From: Saprospiraceae bacterium
GTDB lineage: Bacteria > Bacteroidota > Bacteroidia > Chitinophagales > Saprospiraceae
Assembly: GCA_041392805.1 (NCBI GenBank)
Contig: JAWKLJ010000002.1
Coordinates: 3,425,001-3,489,000 of the forward strand
DNA: 64,000 nt
Direction: 5' to 3'
Both the position numbers and the translations under genes were made by a program. This document shows, in pieces, positions 9,577 through 18,067 of this stretch; the stretch's first letter is position 1; each line of letters begins with the position of its first letter. Under the pieces are notes generated by a model. It was given only the letters and a program-made list of their open reading frames with translations, was not told where the DNA came from and did not search any database.

Positions 9577-11979
9577 ATGCAAAAACTACTTTTTCTACTT
9601 TTATTAATGACTGCCTTTGGCAAGCTAATGCCTTGTATTGCCCAAACAACCTGCGGTACGAATGAACGCCTGATTACGATTACGATTTTAACCGACCGAT
9701 TCGGTTATGAAACGTCATGGGAACTGTCAACTATTGAAGGGGTGCTGATCATGAAAAGCAATAGAGGGGCCTATACTAATAATAGGCTATATACCCACAA
9801 CATTTGCGTACCCGCCGAGACCTGTTTGACTTTTACTATTAAGGATAGTTACGGTGATGGCATTCTATCGCCTGGTTATTTTCAAATCACCACAACAGGC
9901 AACACCCTACTCAGCAACCAGGCCTTTTCCCGGGAAGCTCAATTTAAATTATTCTGCGAAACGGGAGAAGCTTGCTCCAACCCAAAAGCCATTCAGGTAA
10001 ACCAAAGCTATGTTGCTGCCTATGATGACAGTTGGTACCAATTTTCGCCGGACTCCATTGGCCTGTACCAAATCAATACTTGCGGAATGAATAGCTGCGA
10101 CACTAAAATCTGGGTATATGATACCTGTGAAGGAAACGGTGATCGTGATGATAATGCGGGGACTATTTTTTTCAATGATGACTCAGAAAATTGTGGCCTT
10201 CAGGCCAATGTGCAAGCTTTTTTACAACCAGGTAAGGCTTATCTGATCCGAATTGGAGATAAGGAAAATGACTGCACAGATCTTATCCACTGGGAAATCC
10301 AATACCTTGGCCAAGTGGTGGGCTGCACGGATCCAAACTCCTGTAACTATAATCCATTAGCGACAATTGATGACGGTAGCTGCATACCTCGTTATGATCC
10401 GGCTTGTCCACAAGGCCCTGATTTGGCGATTAATGAAACATCCCTCATCAATTCTTTGAAATTGGATACCATCAATGTAAGTGACCAATGCCTCATTCAG
10501 GAGCAATGTGTCAATGGATATGGGCGCAGAGATATCATCCGTTTTGATACCGAAATTCACAATATTGGCGAAAAAGCCTATTTCCTTGGGATTCCATCTA
10601 CCACCAACAACCAGTTTACCTGGAACAACTGCCATAATCACCTGCACTATGAAGGTTATGCGGAGTACCTGGTTTTTGATGCTTTGGGAAATAAAATCCC
10701 TGGAGGATTCAAAAATGGCTTTTGTGTGATGGACTCCTCCTGCCCGGAAGGAGAGCAACAATTTAGCTGCGATCTGATGGGTATTTCGCCCGGATGCCTA
10801 GACCGTTATTGGGCGGAGTTGCAATGCCAATGGGTGGATGTAACCGATATCCCGGATGGCATGTACACTTTGGTAACTAGAGTGAATTGGAATAATGCCC
10901 CTGATTATTTGGGACAATATGAAGAAAATATTGATAACAATTGGGCACAGGTCTGTATTTACCTGGATCGCTCTTCGGGTACTTTACAAATGACCGTAGA
11001 TCCTGATTGCCAGCCCGTAACGGATTGTACAGGACAGCCCTACGGGGCAGCCAAAGTAGATTGTGAGGGTGTCTGTAATGGCAGTGCGGTCCGAGGAGAT
11101 ATGGATGGCAATGGCGTATTAAATCAACAAGACCTGGCATTGTACATAGATGGGATCATGTCGGAATCGTTAGGCTCAAGTCCTTGCCTCGATCTCAGTG
11201 GAGACGGACAAGTTACGATTTATGATGCTGCCTTATTACAAAGTTGTCTTCGCTATGGAACCAGTCATATTCATTCTGGACAAGGTACGCATGACCATTG
11301 CGAATTCCCTGCTGGTTTACAAAATTTTAGAGATAGTGCTCAGCTGAGCATTCTCAACCTAAACTACGAAGCTGGTTATGTCGATCTTGCTATCCGAAAC
11401 CCCACGTCCAATATAATGGCTTATCAACTCAAGATGGATGGCTTTTCTATTATCCGGGCAGAAAGCCTGGTGGACCCTATTGAATACCCCGTCGCACTCA
11501 GAAATAATATCAATAAAGCCCTGGTAGCTGGCTTATCTTTCGAACAAGCTACCATCCGAAAATCCGATGTTTTTCAACCCTTATGCCGCATTTACTTTTT
11601 CGATAACCAATCTTCCAACATTTGCTTAGAAGAAGTAATTGAGTTGGTGAATGAATACGGGGAACAGGTGATTCCGATTATTGACAATGGCTGTATAGAA
11701 CAAGCCATTACTTCAACATCCAGCACTGCCATCAGTTCAATGGGTGTCGACCTTCAGCCTAACCCAGCAAAACATCAGACCACGCTACTTTTTTCCAACC
11801 CACACCTCGAGGCTTTTCGCTTAGACGTATTCAACAGCAATGGCCAAAAGGTATTTACAACGAATGACATCAGGACGGAACAGTACACGCTTCTGGTGGA
11901 CGATTTACCCACTGGTCACTATTTTTTCCGCCTCAGCAGTCCCCGACAGCAGGGAACTGGAAAATTTATGGTTTTTTGA
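9577..11979 (+). CDS. Lysyl-oxidase-like T9SS-secreted protein
   Basis: An 800-residue secreted protein with a signal peptide ending CIAQ. In order: a Cys-rich N-terminal beta region, a CTDPNSCNYNP..DDGSC motif common in Bacteroidota surface proteins, a lysyl-oxidase-like domain with the copper-site His cluster CHNHLHYEGYAEY (about residue 350) and the IPDGMY/NWAQVCIYL ending, a dockerin-like pair (GDMDGNGVLNQQD, DLSGDGQVTIYDA), and a C-terminal T9SS domain (VDLQPNPAKHQ ... GHYFFRLS). Whether it is an active copper amine oxidase is uncertain: in lysyl oxidases the quinone cofactor forms from Tyr and Lys residues that I cannot pinpoint here. Confidence 0.8.
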   Translation: MQKLLFLLLLMTAFGKLMPCIAQTTCGTNERLITITILTDRFGYETSWELSTIEGVLIMKSNRGAYTNNRLYTHNICVPAETCLTFTIKDSYGDGILSPGYFQITTTGNTLLSNQAFSREAQFKLFCETGEACSNPKAIQVNQSYVAAYDDSWYQFSPDSIGLYQINTCGMNSCDTKIWVYDTCEGNGDRDDNAGTIFFNDDSENCGLQANVQAFLQPGKAYLIRIGDKENDCTDLIHWEIQYLGQVVGCTDPNSCNYNPLATIDDGSCIPRYDPACPQGPDLAINETSLINSLKLDTINVSDQCLIQEQCVNGYGRRDIIRFDTEIHNIGEKAYFLGIPSTTNNQFTWNNCHNHLHYEGYAEYLVFDALGNKIPGGFKNGFCVMDSSCPEGEQQFSCDLMGISPGCLDRYWAELQCQWVDVTDIPDGMYTLVTRVNWNNAPDYLGQYEENIDNNWAQVCIYLDRSSGTLQMTVDPDCQPVTDCTGQPYGAAKVDCEGVCNGSAVRGDMDGNGVLNQQDLALYIDGIMSESLGSSPCLDLSGDGQVTIYDAALLQSCLRYGTSHIHSGQGTHDHCEFPAGLQNFRDSAQLSILNLNYEAGYVDLAIRNPTSNIMAYQLKMDGFSIIRAESLVDPIEYPVALRNNINKALVAGLSFEQATIRKSDVFQPLCRIYFFDNQSSNICLEEVIELVNEYGEQVIPIIDNGCIEQAITSTSSTAISSMGVDLQPNPAKHQTTLLFSNPHLEAFRLDVFNSNGQKVFTTNDIRTEQYTLLVDDLPTGHYFFRLSSPRQQGTGKFMVF

Positions 11980-12105
11980 CCACAGCGCCATCACCCTGCC
12001 CTTCATAGGTGGTGGCGCCTCCTTTTTTCTAAAATCTATGGATGAATTGGTTTTTTTATTTGCATAAATTATTTAATTTAGTTGAAATTAAATAACCAAA
12101 AAACC

Positions 12106-13467
12106 ATGAAACCACCTATCCGTTTCTCCCATCCTGGGCCTTTTAAGGCCATTTACGCTTTCTTATTTATTTTGATTTTTACTGCATTTTCAACTGCGGT
12201 TTTTGATCAAACAGCACAAAATAAAGCATCACAACTAATTTCGAGGTCTCCATTTACTGCAGGTACAATTACAGTCTATGAACACAAAAACTATGGTGGC
12301 AAATACAAAGTATTCTCGCCTGGAAGTTGGAATAAGAGCTCGCTTAGCCCTGTAGGGAATGACGAGATCAGTTCCATTAAAATTCCAGCAGGCATGGAAG
12401 TAACCTTGTTTGAGCATGACACTTACAAAGGAAAAAAAATCACCCTGACAAAGTCCTACGCTGATCTTCATGGTCTAGGCTTCGGCGATGAGGTATCATC
12501 CCTAATCGTCAAAACCGTCTCCAGTCCGCCCCAACATCCAACAAGCGGTATGAAACTACCCAATGATTTTGTTGGTGCTGAGACCCTAAAAGTAGAAACA
12601 GGGCCCCTAAAGAAAACGGTAAAAAGTGCTTCCTTGCCTTGCGACTGCCATATTCAGGGGATCGGCTGGAGCCCGGAGTCCAATCAAACCATCCTCACTT
12701 GTCAGGACAAATGTAGCACGGACCGAGGGGGCTATTTAATGCTATATAATGGCAATAATCCCTCTGCTGTACACAGCGTAAAAAGTAGAGCGGCAGCCAG
12801 GTATAATCATCCATCTGCCATTCAGGTTTTCAACAAAGCCTTCCCCGTCGCCATGGCTGACGGGAAAACAGATAATAGCTACATCGAATTCTATAAAATA
12901 AGTGGAAATCAATTGTCATATCAATCCGGAAAGGATATTACCGTCACCAATCGTCACATTGGCGCCTTGGCCTATGCTACCATAGGCAACAATACCTATA
13001 TGATCGGAGCTGGCTGGGACGCAGCAAACTTAACCATTTGGAGAGCCCCTACAAAAAATGCGATATCGGGCTTCAGTCAAACAGCTTATCTCTCCAATGC
13101 CAGCAGTGGCGTTATAAATGGCATTGACAACAATTGGTCAGCTTACAATTCGCTATGGCTAGGGCAGTTGGCAAATGGAAAAATCGTCTTGGTGGCTACC
13201 CATGGTGGTGGCAGCCAGAGCTGGTTAGACATCTGGGAGGTCCAAAACATTGACACCTCCAGTCCAAAGTTCAAAAAAATCGCTAAAAAATGGATGGCAA
13301 AACCTGGTTTTGCTAAGAATTACTTCTTTGAGGGAACAACCATCAAAATGACAGGCCCTAATCTAAGTGATCTCAGGGTATTAGCCTGCCCTCATGATTA
13401 CGGGACGAGTGGCTGCCCGGCAGGGACCCGCTGCACAACTGGGGTGTATGACATCCGGGCGTATTAA
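12106..13467 (+). CDS. Beta/gamma-crystallin-like secreted protein
   Basis: The start at the ATG of MKPPIRF is preferred over an upstream TTG. A signal/anchor helix spans about residues 15-38. It is followed by a beta/gamma-crystallin-type module with two Greek-key motifs (ITVYEHKNYGGKYKVFSPG and VTLFEHDTYKGKKITL), normally a calcium-binding fold. The remaining about 310 residues look like a WD40/beta-propeller-type repeat region (HIQGIGWSPES, HIGALAYATIGNNTYMIG) with conserved Cys pairs. The gene ends exactly where the chromosomal DNA gives way to the AT-rich cassette array, with no terminator visible. Confidence 0.75.
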   Translation: MKPPIRFSHPGPFKAIYAFLFILIFTAFSTAVFDQTAQNKASQLISRSPFTAGTITVYEHKNYGGKYKVFSPGSWNKSSLSPVGNDEISSIKIPAGMEVTLFEHDTYKGKKITLTKSYADLHGLGFGDEVSSLIVKTVSSPPQHPTSGMKLPNDFVGAETLKVETGPLKKTVKSASLPCDCHIQGIGWSPESNQTILTCQDKCSTDRGGYLMLYNGNNPSAVHSVKSRAAARYNHPSAIQVFNKAFPVAMADGKTDNSYIEFYKISGNQLSYQSGKDITVTNRHIGALAYATIGNNTYMIGAGWDAANLTIWRAPTKNAISGFSQTAYLSNASSGVINGIDNNWSAYNSLWLGQLANGKIVLVATHGGGSQSWLDIWEVQNIDTSSPKFKKIAKKWMAKPGFAKNYFFEGTTIKMTGPNLSDLRVLACPHDYGTSGCPAGTRCTTGVYDIRAY

Positions 13468-13632
13468 ATATATTTTTTGACCAAATATTTCTCCACTTAC
13501 TGCTTCTATTAAATAATCCAAACTTGATTCATTCAACAAATTGAAAGGGGGAACAAAATTCCCCCCATGTCTTTTTATCGTTAACTGATTTATCTGAATT
13601 ATATCTTCCTTTTCTAAATATTCTATCTTTAC
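13466..13632 (-). pseudogene. Truncated Doc/Fic-like toxin at array end
   Basis: A frame too short for standard calling encodes KIEYLEKEDIIQINQL, then RHGGNFVPPFNLLNESS and SGEIFGQKIY. This matches the N-terminal part of Doc (death-on-curing, Fic-fold) toxins. It directly follows and slightly overlaps the small antitoxin-like gene, as in toxin-antitoxin operons. The catalytic HxFxxGNGR part is absent because the frame is cut at the boundary with the crystallin-like gene. No normal start codon is visible (GTA where ATG or GTG is expected). Confidence 0.6.
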
Positions 13633-13847
13633 TTGGCTAAGGCTTGAAATACTTCATCATATTTAACAAAATCTTCATCTATCATTTTCCCTAGCCTGGT
13701 CCATCTAGTTTCTTGTTCATTATTTACAATTATTTGATTTTCAAGCAATAATTCTCGGATTACATCTTTGAATATACTCATATCATCTATCAATAATTCT
13801 TTGATTACTGATTTTAGTTCTTCTCTATCTATTTCTTCAATTTTCAT
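13629..13847 (-). CDS. Probable antitoxin partner of truncated Doc
   Basis: A 72-residue acidic, helical protein (MKIEEIDREELKSVIKEL...). Size, charge and position immediately upstream of a Doc-like reading frame suggest an antitoxin. No DNA-binding motif can be named with certainty. It lies in the last (leftmost) cassette of the array, whose leading end is the GTTGTATGC at the attC to its right; the cassette's own attC is missing. Confidence 0.55.
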   Translation of the reverse strand: MKIEEIDREELKSVIKELLIDDMSIFKDVIRELLLENQIIVNNEQETRWTRLGKMIDEDFVKYDEVFQALAK

Positions 13848-13927
13848 CGCTTAATTGTTTTTCGCTCTAAAGATAATTAACTTCTCTACAATTCTCAACC
13901 CGTTATGGTTCCTTCGCCTATGCTTGC

Positions 13928-14063
13928 ATACAACGGTCCGCGGAGGCGCTGTGCTGCCGTTTCTATTTTCCAATTTATGTCTTTCTCTTTATCTAATCAA
14001 CTCTCTCTCATAATTTAATCTCTTTTACTAACGGCAGCATAGACGCTCTCCGCTTTGTTGGGC
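13928..14063 (-). other. attC 1 (long ctgccg type)
   Basis: Box ATACAAC (13928-13934) faces GTTGGGC (14057-14063). Inner arms CCGCGGAG / CTCCGC and GCTGCCG / CGGCAGC flank an AT-rich unpaired loop of about 70 bases. It ends the cassette holding the HEAT-like secreted gene to its right. Confidence 0.85.
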
Positions 14064-14067
14064 GTAA

Positions 14068-15066
14068 CTATTTCTTTGAGTTTTCTAATTCCTTTTTATA
14101 TTCCTTAATCTTCCAATTTGGTTCAATTTTTTCTCTTATTCCCTCATAAATATCATCTGGATATTCTGTCAACGCTATCCATATATATGTCCAATGATAT
14201 TCCAGGGTTAAACCTTCTGCCTGTTTTAAAGTCTCCTCTATCAACTCTCTACTGCATTCATCTTTATATTGAACAAGGCTTAAATAAAGCATTTTTATCA
14301 CCTCTTGATTATAACCTCTTGTTTTTTTTATCTCTTGCTCATGTATGATTCTTAGAAATGGAAAAAAATATTGGTCTGGCCATTCTTTTACTCCTCTTAA
14401 GCCTATATATTGATCTTCTGGATGCTTTTTCAATAACCACTCTTTTATTACAGATTTATCGTTTACTTTTTTAGCATTTAATATCGTTTGTAGGTCATCG
14501 AGGTTATTTTCTTTCTTCCTATAATTTTCAAACTTAGGTCCATGTTTTTCTAGTATTCTTGATCGATAACTTAGTTTAATATCCGGATTTTGTAAAACCA
14601 GACTGTCTATTTCAGATCTTTCCACTTCTTTTAATTGATAAGCTGTTATAGGAAATTCCTCTGCACTTACGGCATTCAGATAAAAATCTCCAACTTTTTG
14701 CCTACTTCTTGAGCAAAATCTAAAAACGCTTATATATTCATTATCTTCTAAATGTGCTTTTATTATTTCAAAGGTTTCTGAATTCCTCCGATTTGCTAAT
14801 GCCTCAATTGCGTATGACCTTACTGCCGCATTTATATGGCTTGTCAATGTTATTAGTTCCCTATCTGTGGCTTCTCTTTGCATTTTTTCAAATCTTTCCC
14901 TTTGTTTTGTCTTTTTTCCTCCAACTCCTACTGCTGGTCCATCATACAGATTTTCATTTGCCATTTTCTCTACTATTTTTTCTATTCTTTTCCTTAGCTC
15001 AGGTCTAATTTGTTGGCTAAATGATAATTGACTCATTAAAATGCATATGAATAATAGCTTTTTCAT
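14068..15066 (-). CDS. Secreted HEAT-like protein, cassette gene
   Basis: A 332-residue protein. The start MKKLLFICIL is chosen because upstream in-frame codons belong to the attC; it gives a signal peptide ending SFSQQ. The middle contains helix pairs resembling HEAT repeats (HINAAVRSYAIEALANRR). No catalytic motif seen. The cassette is perfectly delimited: it begins GTTACGCCCAAC-complementary (GTTGGGCGTAAC read from the other end), a 12-bp match between its two ends. Confidence 0.7.
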   Translation of the reverse strand: MKKLLFICILMSQLSFSQQIRPELRKRIEKIVEKMANENLYDGPAVGVGGKKTKQRERFEKMQREATDRELITLTSHINAAVRSYAIEALANRRNSETFEIIKAHLEDNEYISVFRFCSRSRQKVGDFYLNAVSAEEFPITAYQLKEVERSEIDSLVLQNPDIKLSYRSRILEKHGPKFENYRKKENNLDDLQTILNAKKVNDKSVIKEWLLKKHPEDQYIGLRGVKEWPDQYFFPFLRIIHEQEIKKTRGYNQEVIKMLYLSLVQYKDECSRELIEETLKQAEGLTLEYHWTYIWIALTEYPDDIYEGIREKIEPNWKIKEYKKELENSKK

Positions 15067-15084
15067 TTTAGTTCTTTTTGTTAC

Positions 15085-15219
15085 GCCCAACGGTCCGCGG
15101 AGGCGCTGTGCTGCCGGTTTTTCTCCCAATTTATGTTTTTCTCTTTATCTAATCAACTCTCTCTCATAATTTAATCTCTTTTACTAACGGCAGCATAGAC
15201 GCCCTCCGCTTTGTTGCAC
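15085..15219 (-). other. attC 2 (long ctgccg type)
   Basis: GCCCAAC at 15085-15091 and GTTGCAC at 15213-15219 enclose the CTCCGC and GCTGCCGG/CGGCAGC arms. It is the attC of family A cassette copy 1. Confidence 0.85.
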
Positions 15220-15754
15220 GCTGGCTTCGCCTTTTTCTTTTATGTCAACCGTTCTACTTGGCTGGTGTGTCTTCTTCGATTTTTCGATTTATGAGGTCTC
15301 AATTAAAAAGTTAACAAACTAATAATCAAGATAATAGATTCTAAAATTTCAATTCTCTAAATAAGTATTTATAATTCTCAATCGTAAATCTTCCACCAAG
15401 TTCCTATGAATTTCAAAGGTTAAACCGATATACAAATTCTCTCTCAATCTATTAAGGTTTCAAGGAGAAGTTCTCTAGAATCCACAATTAATCTCCTCCA
15501 AAATGTTCAAATGTCTCCATGATTTTTCAGACTCGATTTATTCAGATTCCTTTCCAGAATTTCTGATTCAATCCTTAGATTTCTGTCAATTCAGGTTTCC
15601 ATGATTCCATTGCTGACACACTTCCTTTTCCTCTGTTTTTTTGATTCCCCAAAGTCTAGCCTGCTTTCCAATTTTACTCTTCTTCCAAAAATTTAAACCG
15701 ATTTATCCAAAGTTAAGCCGATACTAATTCTTATTATACCCGCTAGCGTGCAAC
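15213..15754 (-). repeat. ORF-less cassette family A, copy 1
   Basis: A cassette of about 540 bp whose ends GTTGCACGCT and AGCGTGCAAC are complementary. It has no ORF conserved with the other six copies (28611, 39043, 42858, 51702, 58594, 61306). All copies share the segment GGCTTAACTTTGG near the leading end, which contains the Bacteroidota -7 promoter pattern TAnnTTTG (TAACTTTG). A promoter or non-coding RNA role is possible but unproven. Confidence 0.75.
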
Positions 15755-15791
15755 GGTCCCGCATACCTGACGTAGCCAGCTTTTGCTGGCT
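15748..15791 (-). other. attC 3, left arm (broken by intron)
   Basis: GTGCAAC (15748-15754), then the arm GCATACCTGACG and the hairpin AGCCAGCTTTTGCTGGCT. The right arm has been lost behind the intron/IS21 complex, unlike in the copies at 32010 and 59128. Confidence 0.7.
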
Positions 15792-16078
15792 ATGGGGTCG
15801 GGTAGGTAGGGGCATTACTGCCCTTTCCCCCTAAGAACCGTGCATGCGAGTTTTCCCGCACACGGCTCAAGCACTCCTAACGCCTTTGTCAGCGCACCGA
15901 ATTGTGCAAGCAATTCGATTTTACGATAATATTACACCATGTACTTACGAATATCCTGAATTTCATTCAGTCGATGAAAGTTCAGAAGTTTGGCATCGAT
16001 CAAGGTGCACTGCTTTGATAAATCGTTTAACTGAAATCTATCGCCACATCCTTTGCTTTCCTCAACAATGTACGTCCT
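15792..16078 (-). ncRNA. Group II intron copy A, 3' part
   Basis: The minus strand carries a canonical domain V (begins GAGCCGTGTGCGGGAAAA, ends TGCACGGTTC, 34 nt) followed by domain VI. It is near-identical to the 3' portion of the intact introns at 32053 and 59171. The match stops at 16078, where a second intron begins in the opposite orientation. Confidence 0.8.
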
Positions 16079-16628
16079 GTGCGACGAGCAAAGTCGCTTT
16101 TAAATACTGTTAGACCAATGAAAAGCTGAACTTACAAAAGTCGATCAAATTGGATCTAACCTGATATATTGCTATCAGTTTCCTACTCGGGGTGCGTCGC
16201 TAGTAATGGCGAGGTGCTAAGCCCTGAGGACATCAAAGCTCTCCTTGGTAATCAAGATAAGCAGCGACCGAGAGGTCAAAGCGAAAACTGCTAGTCTTTT
16301 GCGGTGAGAGGAAGCGGAAGGAATGGTATGCGTAATAAATGTGAATCACTGTAAGCCTCGTTACTCCCGATGAATCGGGACAAGATTTGGAGCGGCGGAA
16401 AAGACTAACCTTAGAATGCTTTGGTATAGCAAGCTAAAACCGCCGTAGTCAAAAACGACAAGGGGTATGGTCATAGAGTTCGGATACTCACTATGCGCAA
16501 TCTATTATTCCCCCGAGGTAAAGGTGGACGCTAACCCATTCAGTATTAAAAGCGGAACTCGGTAAGCCTGTATCTGTCCACAAAAGAGTGGTAGGAAGGG
16601 AGTAATCCCCGACGAAGGAGGTGCAGGT
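16079..16628 (+). ncRNA. Group II intron 5' part, opposite orientation
   Basis: Begins with the intron 5' consensus GTGCGACGAGCAAAGTCG and matches the first about 550 nt (domains I-III region) of the intact copies. It is cut by IS21 copy 1 at 16629; no 3' half follows the IS. The short plus-strand frame crossing the junction at 16079 is not a gene. Confidence 0.75.
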
Positions 16629-16702
16629 TGCATATTCGGAAACGTCTGACCCCCATTCCGGTCGTCTGACCCCCTGAGAAGATACCTACGAAAAGGCAAA
16701 TG

Positions 16703-17437
16703 TTAAGATAAACTTTTTGCTGGTTTTCTTAAACTATTTCCTTTCAAATCTATTCGATGTGCTTTAGGAATAATTCTATCCAAAATAGCATCAGCTAAAG
16801 TAGGTTCATCAAAATATTCATACCACTTGTTGACGGGTAGTTGTGAGCAGATTAAAGTAGCTGCTGCTTCGTATCGGTCTTCGAGTATTTGTAAGAGGAT
16901 CAGTTTGATGGCTGGTGTAATGGGTTGTAGACCAAAATCATCAAAGATAATGAGTGCTGCTTTTTTAATTCTGTCCAACCACTTGAGGAGTGATCCATCG
17001 GTTCTTGCCAGGGCAATTTGTTCGGTTAATCGATTCATGTTGAAGTAGAGGGTTCTGTGACCTAAGACGCAAGCTTGATGACCTAGGGCACATGCCAGAT
17101 AGGATTTACCACAACCGGTTGCCCCGGTGATGAGGATATTTTCTCCCCTTTGGATGTAGGAGCAATCGGCTAATTTGAGGAGTTTTTCTTTACTTAGATT
17201 TCGCTGTTGATCGCAATCAATATCAGGTAAAGTGGCTTGATATCGGAGTTTGCTGAGTCTTACAAACATTTGCATTTTTTTATTAGACCGGTTGTCATGC
17301 TCTGCATCTAGCAGGGTAGCCAAGAGTTGATGTGCTTCGGGTTGCTGGTTGATAGGCAAGCCCAATATAGCCTCATAAGCATTGGCCATTCCGATTAATT
17401 TGAGTTGCTTCATCCTTTGCAGGGATACATTTTTCAT
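16703..17437 (-). CDS. istB: IS21 IstB helper ATPase
   Basis: AAA+ ATPase that partners IstA in target selection. A full-length 244-residue protein with Walker A (GATGCGKS) and Walker B (ALIIFDDFG), starting MKNVSLQRMKQLKLIG. It lies 27 bp downstream of the istA C-terminal frame. Identical to the copy at 47393; the copy at 37684 is frameshifted. Confidence 0.95.
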   Translation of the reverse strand: MKNVSLQRMKQLKLIGMANAYEAILGLPINQQPEAHQLLATLLDAEHDNRSNKKMQMFVRLSKLRYQATLPDIDCDQQRNLSKEKLLKLADCSYIQRGENILITGATGCGKSYLACALGHQACVLGHRTLYFNMNRLTEQIALARTDGSLLKWLDRIKKAALIIFDDFGLQPITPAIKLILLQILEDRYEAAATLICSQLPVNKWYEYFDEPTLADAILDRIIPKAHRIDLKGNSLRKPAKSLS

Positions 17438-17464
17438 GTTCTTTTTTTTTGAGTTGAATACTAT

Positions 17465-18067
17465 TTATTGATACTGTTGAGGGCCACGGATATTATCATG
17501 TAGTGGTAGTTTGAGTTGAGCAGGTTGTTCCTCGACCTGATCCAATTCAAGGAGCAGGATTCTTTTGAGCATGTTATAACTGACTCTACTGACCTTTTGA
17601 CAACGTAGTGCGGCTTGTTCTAATCGTTCCTTAGAGTACTTTTTAGTGAGGTGTAAGATGCCTTTACAACTGTTGTAGGATTGCTCTTGATGGATTCTGG
17701 AGACCAGTACCAACTGAATAGCCCAGTGGGTGGCTGGGCCTATTAGTTTGGCCTGGGTCAAAAAATATTCAGCGTCGTAACCCAGACTTTTTTTCCATTC
17801 TTGATGGTGTTTGGGCATATGCTGTTCTTGGGTCTGATAATGATAGCTACCCCGCCCCTCCAACCTTTGGTGCAAGGCAATGCGCTCACTGTTGAGGAAG
17901 ACTTCCACTACTTTAGGGGTATAAATGATCTGTGCTTGTTGGCCTACATACTGGCAGGGAACGGAGTAAAAATTCTTTTCTTCTCCGATAAAAACATGGT
18001 AATTGAGTTGGATTTTAGCACGGGTTATTTTCTTGATCTCAAATAAATCGCTGGGAAGATCTCTCAT
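17465..18067 (-). CDS. istA: IstA C-terminal part (separate frame)
   Basis: A 200-residue frame (MRDLPSDLFEIKK...) containing the beta-barrel region that follows the DDE core in IstA (YHVFIGEEKNFYSVPCQYVG). It overlaps the upstream frame by four bases (ATGA). Translation through the overlap in the -1 frame would read FQTYERPQMRD, the expected IstA continuity. Either translational coupling or frameshifting would be needed to make the whole transposase. Confidence 0.8.
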   Translation of the reverse strand: MRDLPSDLFEIKKITRAKIQLNYHVFIGEEKNFYSVPCQYVGQQAQIIYTPKVVEVFLNSERIALHQRLEGRGSYHYQTQEQHMPKHHQEWKKSLGYDAEYFLTQAKLIGPATHWAIQLVLVSRIHQEQSYNSCKGILHLTKKYSKERLEQAALRCQKVSRVSYNMLKRILLLELDQVEEQPAQLKLPLHDNIRGPQQYQ

